Shown here in pieces: positions 10,601 through 21,135 of a stretch of 34,387 nucleotides of DNA (the first letter of the stretch is position 1; each line of letters opens with the position of its first letter). Position numbers and translations under genes: made by a program. A model generated the notes under the pieces. That model did not search any database. It saw only the letters and a program-made list of their open reading frames with translations, and had not been told where the DNA came from. Origin of the DNA: Saccoglossus kowalevskii (Eukaryota; Hemichordata; Enteropneusta; Harrimaniidae); the NCBI RefSeq assembly GCF_000003605.2, contig NW_003155242.1, forward strand, positions 77,527 to 111,913, read 5' to 3'.

Positions 10601-12819
10601 TATTAAGATTAGCAGCTTGCTATATTTATCAGCCAATCAACGTCATGGTCATTCATTGTTTGTAAAAATTAGCATATTTAGATTAGCAGCATGCTGTATT
10701 TATCAGCCAATCAACGTCATGGTCATTCAGTGTTTGTAAAATTAGCATATTCAAACTAGCAGCATGCTATATTTATCAGCCAATCAACGTCATGATCATT
10801 CAGTGTTTGTAAAATTAGCATATTTAGATTAGCAGCATGCTGTATTTATCAGCCAATCAATGTCATGGTCATTCAGTGTTTGTAAAATTAGCATATTCAA
10901 ACTAGCAGCATGCTATATTTATCAGCCAATCAGCGTCATGGTCATTCAGTGTTTGTAAAATTAGCATATTCAGATTAGCAGCATGCTATATTTATCAGCC
11001 AATCAGCATCATGGTCATTCAGTGTTTGTAAAATTAGCATAATCAGATTAGCAGCATGCTGTATTTATCAGCCAATCAGCGTCATGGTCATTCAGTGTTT
11101 GTAAAATTAGCATATTCAGATTAGCAGCATGCTATATTTATCAGCCAATCAACGTCATGGTCATTCAGTGTTTGTAAAATTAGCATATTTAGATTAGCAG
11201 CATGCTATATTTATCAGCGTCATGGTCATTCAGTGTTTGTAAAATTAGCATATTCAGATTAGCAGCATGCTATATTTATCAGCCAATCAGCGTCATGGTC
11301 ATTCAGTGTTTGTAAAATTAGCATATTTAGATTAGCAGCATGCTATATTTATCAGCCAATCAACGTCATGATCATTCATTGTTTGTAAAATTAGCATAAT
11401 CAGATTAGCAGCATGCTGTATTAATCAGCCAATCAACGACATGATCATTCATTGTTTATAAAATTAGCATAATCAGATTAGCAGCATGCTATATTAATCA
11501 GCCAATCAACGTCATGATCATTCATTGTTTGTAAAATTAGCATAATCAGATTAGCAGCTTGCTGTATTTATCAGCCAATCAGCGTCATGGTCATTCATTG
11601 TTTGTAAAATTAGCATATTCAAACTAGCAGCATGCTGTATTTATCAGCCAATCAACATCATGGTCATTCATTGTTTGTAAAATTAGCATATTCAAATTAG
11701 CAGCATGCTGTATTTATCAGCCAATCAACATCATGGTCATTCAGTGTTTGTAAAATTAGCATAATCAGATTAGCAGCATGCTGTATTTATCAGCCAATCA
11801 ACGTCATGATCATTCATTGTTTGTAAAATTAGCATATTAAGATTAGCAGCTTGCTATATTTATCAGCCAATCAACTTCATGGTCATTCATTGTTTGTAAA
11901 ATTAGCATATTAAGATTAGCAGCATGCTATATTTATCGGCCAATCAACGTCATGGTCATTCAGTGTTCATAAAGCACGCTATATGTATCAGCCAATAAAA
12001 GTCACAAACTGATTGTAGATTAAAAAAAAAAGAGGGTTACTCGTAGCCAGAGGAACAGTTGTATTCTCTACCATACATCACAAGAAATATGTAAATTTTG
12101 TTTATTACAGTCTAACAATTCAGTCATTAACTTTGAAGATGATGAGAAATTGATATTGAAAGAAGATGTCATCATAGCAAATAGTGGTGTTGGTGAGTAT
12201 AGGCATCAGACCACAATTGCATATACTGTAATGGACTATATGCTGCATGATAACAAAGCCACTTTCTTATCAATCAATTATTTCCTGATAATTAGAGTTG
12301 CCCAAAGTTATGCTGGGAGCCACTATCTAATACATATATAAGTAAAGTGAAAGAAAATATTTTCGAAAATTAGATACTATCTACTAGTATATGGCAGACT
12401 GTTTTTCAGAATAAGAATACACAAATCTATCATGAAAACTTCATAAACATAGTACAGACTTCATTATTCAGCTCAGCAATGAGTAAAATAAAATCAAAAT
12501 TCACTTTCAAAGATGTGTTGCTGTGAATTGTCAGTCAGTGGAGTTTCTATACCTACATTTTTAAAAAGGAAATGCTCGAGGGCGCTATACGTATAAAAGG
12601 TCATAATGAATAGTAATTTTGATATGTGAAGTCCCTTTATAGCATATTTGCATTGATGACAATGTATTCCTTATTTATGCATATTTTGCTAATTCATATT
12701 CCATTCTGCAAATCTTATGTGTTTTGTTTATTTCTTCTTAAGGACATGAAACTGAACTATCATATTTCAAATTAGAAGATTATCAAGCATACAAGAGTGA
12801 TCCTGTGACAACATGGTAG
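7672..12819 (+). CDS. C2orf76: C2orf76 / UPF0538 family protein, complete, four coding exons
   Basis: Coding exons are 7672-7822, 8851-8939, 12111-12192 and 12743-12819, totalling 399 nt and encoding 132 aa (the human protein is about 126 aa). Junction phases agree (1, 0, 1) and all introns are GT-AG. Diagnostic family stretches are LTVRLIRSFQHRN near residue 13, PPPVRKYKYDTLKI near 59, DDEKLILKED near 90 and a C-terminus of YKSDPVTTW. The start is the ATG in GTCGCCATGACT, which gives the N-terminal length expected for the family. The family is small, soluble, conserved across animals and of unknown function; I see no signal peptide or membrane segment. It diverges from the gene at 7306 and converges with calaxin. 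Intron 1 contains a reverse-transcriptase relic. Intron 2 contains a 184-bp foldback element and the 73-bp array. An AATAAA lies 121 bp after the stop. Confidence 0.93.
7823..8850 (+). other. C2orf76 intron 1
   Basis: This GT-AG intron carries the reverse-transcriptase relic over its first half. The rest (about 8460-8850) is AT-rich without recognisable coding content and ends in a long T tract before the AATCAAG acceptor. Confidence 0.8.
7940..8460 (+). pseudogene. Degenerate non-LTR-type reverse transcriptase fragment
   Basis: In intron 1 of C2orf76, broken frames read as consecutive reverse transcriptase motifs. EVKQGSPFSPSLF starts at 7990. FINDLIIELK starts at 8045 after a frameshift. 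LYAYNISLL follows at about 8126-8152, where the catalytic YADD is altered to YAYN. STVEELQI comes next, and VNVEKTEIIIFCRTGCETNK starts at 8220. Their order and spacing match the palm domain of LINE-like elements (QGxPLSP, FINDL, YADD, then the NxxKTE block). Stops and frameshifts and the lost aspartates make it dead. The clade cannot be assigned by eye. It has the same orientation as the host gene. Confidence 0.75.
9236..9419. mobile_element. TACTGT/ACAGTA foldback MITE, copy 1 (C2orf76 intron 2)
   Basis: This 184-bp element begins TACTGTAGAATACTTTATTT and ends with the near reverse complement (AAATAAAGTATTTCACAGTA-type end). The arms are about 42 bp and include GGAATTTATTTTTGCT versus its complement. 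The TA at each edge could be a Tc1/mariner-type target duplication, leaving CTGT...ACAG termini. It has no coding capacity. Related copies occur at 15773, 26835 and 30774. Confidence 0.7.
9661..9750 (+). repeat. Two perfect tandem copies of a 45-bp unit
   Basis: The segment starting GTATACCATACACAACCCC repeats exactly at 9661-9705 and 9706-9750, immediately upstream of the 73-bp array. It looks like a recent slippage or unequal-exchange duplication at the array edge. Confidence 0.9.
9751..11995 (+). repeat. 73-bp minisatellite array, about 30 units, each with a CCAAT box
   Basis: Units of 73 bp (occasionally 74) run head-to-tail through most of C2orf76 intron 2. Each contains AAAATTAGCATA, then ATTAGCAGCATGCT, then TATTTATCAGCCAATCA, then a CGTCATG or CATCATG block and GTTTGTA. 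By eye 26 of 30 units keep CCAATCA, three have TCAATCA, and one (near 11217) has lost the box by deletion. Around 9850-10190 units alternate in two types, giving a 146-bp higher-order repeat. The array is interrupted by a 50-N gap. The last unit decays at about 11960-12000. Confidence 0.95.
10500..10549. other. Assembly gap of 50 N
   Basis: Exactly 50 N bases lie inside the 73-bp array. The 277 bp before the gap (10223-10499) are identical to the 277 bp after it (10550-10826), so the join may be artefactual. Confidence 1.
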
Positions 12820-12939
12820 AAGATTACAGACAACCAAAATAACAGCCTTGCAAACGAATTCACACACTCTAAACATTCCTTAATGTTGTACCCATAATAC
12901 CATGCAAATTCTCTAGTACTGGTTCTCATAGCCACTTGC

Positions 12940-12945
12940 AATAAA
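12940..12945 (+). terminator. Polyadenylation signal AATAAA for C2orf76
   Basis: A canonical AATAAA lies 121 bp downstream of the C2orf76 stop codon. It is the first canonical hexamer after the stop and gives a short 3' UTR. Confidence 0.6.
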
Positions 12946-13021
12946 CAAAGGACTATAAAAGTAACCTCTGTTCTTTGTGGATAGCCATTTCATTCATTCA
13001 GATTTAGCCTATAGTTCAAAT

Positions 13022-13431
13022 TAAGGTAGAAGCCTACTCATAAAATACCCAGAATTTATTCATTTTGCGATAAACTGTACTCCAAGGCAATACAAGGATA
13101 ATGACCTAAAAAAAGTTGGTTGTACTTTAGTGGAAAGTCACCATTTTGACACTATTATAAAACTTTTACCATAGGTTCCTATGGCAGAGATATTATACAA
13201 TATCTCAAAATCTAGCCTGGAAAAATACTTTTTGTTGTTCAGAATTATTTAAAAAATCTGCGTTTTAAAAAGTGTCAAAATATGCAATTTTTCTTTAACA
13301 TTGCGTTTTATGGGATTGTTCTAAAAATAGAAATTTTCAAGAAATATTAGGATACGTTTCTCAAAAACCTTAACTGTAAAATAATACGATTCATGACCAA
13401 TTTTGTAAAAAATTATGAATAGGCTCCTAGC
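13022..13431. mobile_element. Inverted-terminus repeat element (MITE-like) between convergent genes
   Basis: The left end AAGGTAGAAGCCTACTCATA pairs with the right end TTATGAATAGGCTCCTA as imperfect inverted repeats of about 20 bp. They bound about 410 bp of AT-rich, non-coding sequence with A/T runs. It sits in the 3'-to-3' intergenic region between C2orf76 and calaxin. I could not define a target-site duplication. Confidence 0.5.
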
Positions 13432-13693
13432 AAATTAGTTTTATTGCCAGTTTTGGTGAAAAAAAACACTATGTTATACCAATAACATAGATTTGGTTCC
13501 ACTCAACTTTGAATATTTTTTAATACAAGTAGGTAAAGTGAACAACAAATGATATATTAATGTGCTGTACTGTCCTTTAGCTGTGTTTAATTGAAATAAC
13601 ACAATATCATACCATAGACCTGAGAGAAGATGGTCTCTGCTTATTTTAGGTACCGGTATACACGGAAAGAAGACAAATATTTTGTTAAACATC

Positions 13694-13699
13694 TTTATT
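13694..13699 (-). terminator. Candidate polyadenylation signal for calaxin (minus strand)
   Basis: AATAAA on the minus strand (TTTATT on plus) lies about 630 bp downstream of the calaxin stop. This implies a 3' UTR of roughly 0.65 kb and leaves about 0.75 kb between the two convergent genes' poly(A) signals. Confidence 0.45.
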
Positions 13700-14332
13700 A
13701 AAACATTTACATCGATACAACAAGAATATTAAGTCAAACAAATGGCATGAAAAAATGTAAAATGTTTTCAATAATATTACGTAGATGCAAGCCATAAGAA
13801 GCAAAAGAAATGTTTGTGGTCCACACAACGAGAAGTTTGAACTAAAATTATATGAATAAATATTGTACTTCAAAGGTGTAGTTTTTGTTGTTTTTTTTGA
13901 AAGCCATGAACAAAATAATAAAAACCAACACCATCTGGTCAGCTTTGGACATACTATGACCAGAATCATTAGCCTGCTATTAATTCACATAATGGTCAAC
14001 CCTTCAGTGGTCAACAAGTTTATGCCAACCCAAATAAGTTGTATTATTTTACATATAAACAAATTACAGCTCAAATACTGGACAGAGACAACGATTGGGA
14101 AGGATAGTATTTACATGTTGTGAAGTTTTCTGAATTATAGTACATTTATAATGACCATGTTGGCAGACATGTTTCTTTCAATTTCATTGCTGTGTATTGT
14201 TTCAGTGTGGTAGTTGAATTTCTGGAAGCCTTCACCCAACAATTCACAGTAAAGTCTGACAAGTATAAGTAGCATCTGCAATTCAAGGTGCTTTTTCTTT
14301 CTTGTGGATGTGAGTTTCTTTCAAGGCACCTC
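13700..14332 (-). other. Probable calaxin 3' UTR
   Basis: This stretch lies between the calaxin stop and the candidate AATAAA. The open frames crossing it look fortuitous and resemble no family I know. No transcript data are available to set the true end. Confidence 0.4.
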
Positions 14333-17300
14333 CTACTTCTTCCCTTTCTTACTGGTATCTGCTTGTTGACCATCACAGTCTGAGAATGTTTTAACAAAAG
14401 CATCTTTGCTCTGCAAACAAAAAATACAAAATCAGTAATCAATACATTTTTTGTATTACTCATTTCACACTGAACGTGGCATTCATATGCAAGACATTTG
14501 TGGCAAAAGTATTCTAAATATTTGGCTGTAAGCCTGTTGTCATGGCAATGGTGGGCTAGTGAAGGTATGAACTGCCTAACAAGAATTTGCCCAACCCCAA
14601 AAAATCACAGAAGAGTTAAAAAGCCATTTCTCGGTAATGAAAAAATTATATCAAAAAAACACATTGTAACTTTGTGCCCACACTCAAACTTAGTAGAATC
14701 ACTATGTCCAAGGTTGTTAATCCTAAATTTATAGGAGGAGATACATTTGGCACAAAGCTACTCAAAAATCAGTTTTTTGGCTGTTGCTGTGGCAACTATG
14801 AGCCAGAATTTTTTTCAGATTTTACCACCTAACTAAAGTGAAGGTGTAACCTGTCAGCCAAGTTTGAGCAAAATCGGCTTGGCCAAAATAATCACAGGAG
14901 AATATAATTATTATGTGAAGACACTGGAAATCACACAAACACACACACACAAAAGTAATTTTAAAGGAAATCCTAGCTGAGCAGATTACCAATAAATACT
15001 ACCGGTAGTCTATGTGTGCTCAAATAGTATGCGAAGAAAAGCAAACCGTGTGACGGTACAGTTTTTATTGCTGTGATATGAGAATTTCAGAGAAAACAAT
15101 GGAAGGATAATATTTCTGCTGATTCCAAAACTATAAGCAGCAGTAAGTGCTTAAAACATCATGCCTAATTTGCATATGATTCATAACACAGTACGATAAA
15201 ATAATTGTCGTTTTGATACTTGGAGTTGGTCATGTTATTAAAAAAGTTATATCGGTATTATTTATTCGTTGACCTGGTTGATACTGGCAACATCCTTCAG
15301 TTCATAGATAATACTAGCCCATTTCGTTACTCGTATCAATCAGCTCTACAAACTAAGTGACATCAGTTGATAACCTCATGCTATAAACTATGTATCAAAT
15401 TTGAAAAAAAAAAACAGTCCATCAGTGAATTTATGGAGAAAATTCTATGGAACCCAGTCCATTAGCCTTCAGGTAGGAGCTAAAAAATACACAAGTGGTC
15501 ACGCTATTGAAATACATGATTTTGACAACCATAGTTACTATAGGGTGAATGATACCTTGTTATCTGGCAGGCATTGACCAAAAGCTTCTAATAAAAGCGG
15601 TTCGATGACTACAGAACTTTTGAAATCCTTATATGAAAGTCTGCCATCATGATCATGATCCTAAAACAAAATAAATACAGTTAAACTTGACTATATTGCG
15701 TTATCAGTCACAGAACTGTCAAGCCTTTTAAACTTCATTGTTAATTATTCATTCATATTTGTCAATTCAGAATACTGTCGTTAATTATTCACTGGGTTTT
15801 AATTTTGCTTATTTCGCTTACTGGAAAATGCGCTAAATTAAAACCTAGTGAATATGTAAAATTTAGCATGGAACACATTATCTAAATGATAAAACCGTGA
15901 ATTTAAAACCCACTGAATATGCCTGAAATGGTAAATCAGCGAAATTTAAACCCAGTGAAAATTAGTCACTTTACAGTACAAGACATTTCATTTCCATTTT
16001 GCTGTTAACTCCTTTGTAACATTTCCGCAATCAAGATAATAGATTGTAAATTACCAGAAAAACAACAGCATTATCATTTGTTGTCAAGTTCACGATGCTA
16101 AAGATGGAAAGGCATGTTCTTGATACGAGTACCACATACCGTAACCCCAATGTCACCAAATACATCTTTTTATGTAAATTTGTTTTAGACTGATAACCTA
16201 AACTTACCATCTTTTTCAGGGTAAGTTCTACTAAATCTTTGATGCCTTCATCAGGATCCTCTTCTGTTGGCTGTTTCACCATACTATTTTTGAGCATATG
16301 AAACATTTCTTCTCTGGAAATATAGCCATCACTATTTAAATCATACACGTCAAAGCAATCTACGATTTGAAAGTAAAATTAATCATGCTATTTATTTGAA
16401 TATGAAGATGATGTCTATTACCAATAGTTAATGTCATATTTGAAAGCATTTCAAAGTCTGATCGTCATTTTCAATCTTATATAGATTTTTAGAAGACTCA
16501 CATTGTGTTTTTTCATCAACTGTTCCTTGGAGAAAAACAGAAAGTCCTTTGACCCACTCCTGTAAACAGATATAACTGTCACTGTCCTTATCAAATGCCC
16601 GGAACACTGCAAAAAGAATGCACTGTATTAATGATCACGCATTTTTATGCCTTTATCAAAATCCCCAATTGTTAACAACCTTAATCATAGTTTCATCGTG
16701 TTGTTTTATGTTTACATGCAAAGATCAATATATTTCAGATGTTGCATCTCATAACAGTCTGAAATTCTTTCTGTTTTGGTAAAATTCCTCAAGTTCTTAT
16801 CAGAATATTTAACGGATCAATCAAGTTCACCAGTTACTTGGGATGCTGGATCAATACTTATTTGTTGGAAATATCAGAATCTTCCCATGTTTGTATCCGA
16901 ATTGGATTTTTAACAATCAAAAAATATACATTTACAAAGACTATCTGCAATATGTGTACACTCGTACTTATATACATAAAATCAAATATGCCTTACCCCT
17001 ATCCATAAGCATATCATCTGTCATATGAAATGTGTTGTGCAGTATATCCCGAAATATTGTACGGTCCAACTTGAGAGATTCCTGCTTGAGTGTATCATTC
17101 TTATTTGTGTCAATAAGCAGCTTCTTGAATATCTGTATAAGTTTTTCGATTTCTTCTCTTCTGACTGTAAAAGAAGTACATTTAAATGATAATTTAGTGT
17201 TACTGGGGTATACGCAACTTTCTGTGAAGACACCATATTAACACATACCATAGTGCTAAGATTCGCCACATATAAATCCATTATACATCTGATATCTTTA

Positions 17301-18934
17301 GCTAAATGTGTTACTAAAACAGTGAATTTGTAACAAGGTGAAGGTTACAACACATAAATAACTGACAAGAAACTTAGCATAACTATTACAAGCTTGTCCA
17401 TTGAAAATCAAGATTCAATAGTGTTTAGATGGATGCATGATATTTTCTTTGCATGGATAAAGTCCTTAAACAATGCAATAATATATCAAAACATTTTGCA
17501 TGTAGAAAATACTGACAAAAATTAATGCGGGGAAAAATGAATACATGTACAATGAAATACAAATGTAGATGGACAAGAACATTGAAGTCATGATAATAAC
17601 ATGAAAAAATTGAAATCTCATTGAATGTCCTTTATAGAATAATATACCATAAATTGTATAAAAGTTGCCAAAAAATAATAGTATGGCAGCATATCTAAGC
17701 AAATTCAACAAGAAACTACTAGCCAACATGTTTCTCGAATAATACTACCGGTACATCATACACGTACTATATATTATAGAATAAAATATGAATTGTATGA
17801 AAGTTCCCAAAAAAATAATACCTAGTACTTCAATATATGTATAAGCAAAATAAAATACCAGCCAAAATTTGGAATTAAACTGTACTTGTCATTATTACAC
17901 TATTAAATCAAACTCATTGAATCATAAATTTACAATTCCAATTTTACTCAAGCCTAATGTTAGATAATTGTAGCACCTTCTTCTCAGACCTGTTTACAAA
18001 GTTCAATAAATCATATAGCATTCAGACGATACGCATAATTGTAAACTCACAAAATGTCTGATCATGACTGTGTGCAACATGGATCCCATACATGACTTAT
18101 AGTATGTTTACAAGAACCAATTTGTTACAATATATTTAAAAAATGTGATGTACTTGAACTCTAACATCTGATCAAAGTTATCAAACACAATCTGATTATG
18201 TAAACTGCATAATCTGACGTCTGATCAGATTTTTTGAAAATCGAACATGTTCAATTTCATCTGAATAATCCAATCACATGATGCAATTTTGTCAGATAAT
18301 TTGATAAACCTGAACTTGTAAACTGGCCTTCATAAAGTACAAGCATGGATGTACTTCTTAGTACATCCATGGTACAAGTAAAATACATTATTTTTTTGTA
18401 TACACAAAATTCACACAAAAACATACTGTGGGACGACCCTGTGATTTAAGTTTAAGTGAATATTTACTTTCCAAATGTGTAATTACACCAGAATATTGCC
18501 ACAGCATCATTTTATAATTTATCTGAAGAATTAAATCTCTAAGGGTGAAGCCATGAACCTGAGCTAATCCCATTATGCAACTAAAACAGCATAAAATTGC
18601 GACCATTACCCCAATATACCGTGGGGCGTAAATTTAAAGGGTTTATAAGTAATTCGGTCTCCTATGTGCTGAATCAGGCCCCAAAAAGCATGATTGTTAT
18701 CTTGTTTAATAGTTCTGGTAGGTCACAGGTGTGCTTTAGTTCAGTCAGTGTATCGATCTCCTAAAATACCGTTTAATAACAACATTCACCTCCAAGAAAT
18801 GAATGGCGATGAAATTGAATGTCATAATTTGACCTCCATGATTTTGCAATGCCAGGATTTAGTTACTTACAGTGCGTTTCTTTGCATAAAAGATCAGTCA
18901 ATTGCTTCTCAGGTTTTTTCTTCAGTCCGGACAT
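14333..18934 (-). CDS. CLXN: Calaxin (EFCAB1/ODAD5), EF-hand outer dynein arm protein, complete
   Basis: Six minus-strand coding exons: 18934-18871, 17164-16997, 16606-16502, 16359-16208, 15660-15556 and 14410-14333. They total 672 nt and encode 223 aa (human about 211). All introns are GT-AG and all phases agree. Three EF-hand loops are visible: residues 83-94 ([12 protein letters not shown], with Ser where Gly is usual), 119-130 ([12 protein letters not shown]) and 164-175 ([12 protein letters not shown]). Signature stretches [26 protein letters not shown] and [13 protein letters not shown] match calaxin rather than other neuronal-calcium-sensor-like proteins. Known role: a Ca2+ sensor of ciliary and sperm outer dynein arms and their docking complex. 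The start at [10 protein letters not shown] is chosen by homology; an in-frame upstream ATG at 19045 would add 37 unrelated residues. The C-terminus ends in a basic KKGKK and diverges from vertebrates. Confidence 0.95.
14411..15555 (-). other. Calaxin intron 5
   Basis: This intron contains a dispersed-repeat-like stretch about 14500-14950 and a short CA-dinucleotide run at about 14936-14951. No RNA gene or exon is recognisable. Confidence 0.6.
15773..15978. mobile_element. TACTGT/ACAGTA foldback MITE, copy 2 (calaxin intron 4)
   Basis: This 206-bp element starts with TACTGT and ends with ACAGTA. Its arms share TTCACTGGGTTTTAATTT and its complement (AAATTTAAACCCAGTGAA). It is non-coding. The internal motif TGAATATGTAAAATTTAGCA resembles the equivalent part of copy 3. 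Confidence 0.75.
17165..18870 (-). other. Calaxin intron 1 with a short hairpin
   Basis: AT-rich intron without coding content. At 18344-18371 CATGGATGTAC is followed after TTCTTA by its exact complement GTACATCCATG, a perfect 11-bp stem with a 6-nt loop. Otherwise I see only low-complexity and A/T-rich sequence. Confidence 0.6.
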
Positions 18935-19700
18935 TTTTGAAGATTTCACAGGAAACCTTGCTAAAAAGCACAGCAATTTAGGGAAGTCACCAACAAACAA
19001 CTTAGCAGCCACAAAACCTGCTTGTTGCCGTATTTCGGTCGTCAAGTCTATTGCGCAAGCGCACGGTTGTTTGACTTCCTGTCCCAGTTCAACAGTCTAT
19101 TGCCTCTAGAGGTCGCTCTTGTGCTGGTGGGAAGGCATTCAACACAAAATGTGTGCAAAATAATCATATTATTTAATGAAAACAAAAACTGTATGTGTAT
19201 CATTATATTTTCTGTATCCTCGGGGCGGACATCCGGGCATTTGCACCGCCTGGCAACCCGCGGCGGTGAAAACAAAGGCCCAAAACTCGCAGAAAACGGT
19301 ACTTTGGGATGATTGTTGGGACTCCTCTGAACAGTGTAACAAGATTAGCCCTACGTGTGTAAAATATATAAATTTGGTTGTTCGGGATTACTTCAAAGTT
19401 GAGTTTGTGTTGTTTTCTCGAATTTTCACCGGTTCGACCGGCGTTCCACAGCAGCGCGCACAGAGCCCATAGAAATGCATGTACAGTGGTGCGCGTCTTA
19501 GCAACGTAGAACGTCTGCGACGTAGCTCCGCCCCCGAGGATTAGAGGATGTTATGACTACATTTCAAGAACATTTTGACAATAAAAAAATTCAATATATA
19601 ATAGAATTTCTTAAAGCGGGGGAGTCGTCACCTGCGCATGCGTCAGATGGCCATAGCGTGTCATTTTTTACAAACAAGCGTCTACCCATGAGCCTTTGCG
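18935..19700. promoter_or_regulatory. CpG-rich calaxin upstream region with NRF1-like and RFX-half-site-like motifs
   Basis: Roughly 19020-19680 is visibly richer in G+C and CpG than its surroundings. TGCGCAAGCGCA (19052-19063) and TGCGCATGCGTC (19633-19644) are each close to the NRF1 consensus. GGCAAC and AGCAAC near 19251 and 19496 match RFX X-box half-sites, relevant because calaxin is a ciliary gene. ACTTCCTG near 19075 is ETS-like. The motif reading is by eye only. Confidence 0.4.
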
Positions 19701-19970
19701 TTTTTAGCTTGCGTTTTTAGACACTTTCAAACAATTTTGTAAGTGTAATTTAAGATGATAATAATAATAATACACAACTTAACCATCTGTGGGTTTAGTA
19801 AGGTAAAAAAATTATTACAAAAGACAAATAACCAAAGTATTTCACATAAATTAAGGTTCAACCATTTTAAATCACGGGGGTGGCTGTAAGAGTGTGACCA
19901 GTGTGATGTATTATCTTTACACTTTTTACTTTTCTTGAATGTGACAACAGTTTTTTCCCTGCAATACCAC

Positions 19971-20110
19971 GGTAGTGGCGGGTCTAGGGGGGTTCTTGGG
20001 GTCCGGATCCCTCCCCCGTTGAAAAATGTATTCAATTTGTTTTTGTAGTCTGGCGATTTTAAAGTTTGGACCCCCCCCCCCCCATAAAAAATCCTGTATC
20101 CGCCCATGCA
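19971..20110. mobile_element. Short dispersed repeat with GGCGGRT-type inverted ends
   Basis: About 140 bp run from GTAGTGGCGGGTCTAGGG to CCTGTATCCGCCCATGCA. The ends are imperfect inverted repeats (core GGCGG, then AGG). It contains a run of 13 C and a G-rich stretch. Similar G/C-homopolymer fragments with GGATCCGCC-like ends are common non-autonomous repeats in invertebrate genomes. It lacks coding potential. Confidence 0.5.
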
Positions 20111-20203
20111 CGGATGTGTTTTTATCTCTCAGCGTCTAGCTTGTGTTGTATTAAATATTCCAGTCACCCCCACCACACGATCAAATGGTCACTGTACGCA
20201 GGG

Positions 20204-20470
20204 CTAACCCACAGCTATAACTTGTTCTAACCTGAGTATCAACATTACAGCTGATAAAATGAGAGCTCCAAGGTTGATTAGAATAAGTTATAGCCGTGGT
20301 GTTGCTGCGTTTTGGTACCGGGTAGGGTATTGTCAGTAAACAAGGCAACGTCGTCGGTGGACAAGCCTGACCACAAATGCATTTGACGCAAAAGTGTAAG
20401 CCGACCGAATTAGTCAAGAACCCTTGATGGACCAAAATCGTCGCGGAACCACGGCTATAGTTATAGCCTG
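20204..20470. repeat. Foldback repeat with three related arms
   Basis: CAGCTATAACTTGTTCTAAC (from about 20211) is inverted as TTAGAATAAGTTATAGCCGT (from about 20277), and a third arm CCACGGCTATAGTTATAGCC lies at about 20449-20468. The arrangement suggests nested or partially duplicated foldback DNA. No coding content. Confidence 0.45.
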
Positions 20471-20689
20471 AAGAAGAACTTACATAAAGAAGTCTTACCA
20501 TGGAAACATCACTGGTTAAAATAAAAAAAAACTATCTTTGTATAAACAATTACCGTAAAAACGATTAAAGTAATGCGATAGGCGGGGAAACAACAGTGAT
20601 TTTTATGTAAATTATGATGGGAAATGTGCTTCAACGTGAAAAATACGTATATACCTATACTTCAAATGTCAACAAAAACGTGAAAATAG

Positions 20690-21135
20690 ATTTAAAATAA
20701 AAACGGATTAGTAAAAACAAAAACGGATTAAAAAAAAAACAGATTTTAAAAATGAAAGTGGATTTAAAAATGAAAATGGATTTAAAAAAAGAAAATGGAT
20801 TTTGAAATCAAAAATGGATTTTGAAAATAAAAACTGATTTTAAAAATGAAAATGGATTTTGAAAACGAAAATGGATTTAAAAAACAAAAATGGATTTTGA
20901 AATCAAAAATGGATTTTGAAAATGAAAACGGATTTTAAAAACGAAAATGGATTTTAAAAACGACAATGAAATTTGAAAATAAAAACAGATTTTAAAAATG
21001 GATTTAAAAAACGAAAATGGATTTAAACATTTTTTTAAATGAAAACAGATACCAGAAACAAAAATCGATTTCAGAACCGAAAATGGTTATTAAAAATGAA
21101 TTATGAAATAAAAATGAATTGTAAAAATGGTTTTA
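20690..21135. repeat. A-rich 19-bp degenerate minisatellite
   Basis: About twenty degenerate units of the form AAATGGATTTTGAAAACGA, with variants TTTAAAAA and AAATCAA, run across this segment at a period near 19 bp. It is strongly strand-asymmetric (A-rich on plus). It lies 0.6-1.0 kb upstream of the NMT start codon. Confidence 0.8.

Noticed and set aside
9751-11995. CRISPR-like array
   Set aside because: Repeats are directly adjacent without unique spacers and lie in an animal intron. It is a tandem minisatellite.
13685-14123. Opposed open frames of 86-94 codons in the calaxin 3' region
   Set aside because: Low-complexity hydrophobic peptides with no known domain; they lie in a probable 3' UTR.
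18863-19045. Upstream in-frame ATG of calaxin adding 37 residues
   Set aside because: The extension has no similarity to calaxin N-termini, whereas the downstream Met gives the expected length and a matching start.
19428-19450. GGTTCGACC resembling a tRNA T-arm
   Set aside because: No acceptor, D-arm or anticodon arm can be built around it.
19727-20107. Minus-strand open frame of 126 codons with Gly/Pro-rich peptide
   Set aside because: The Gly/Pro content comes from C and G homopolymers of the short dispersed repeat; it has no recognisable domain or splice context.
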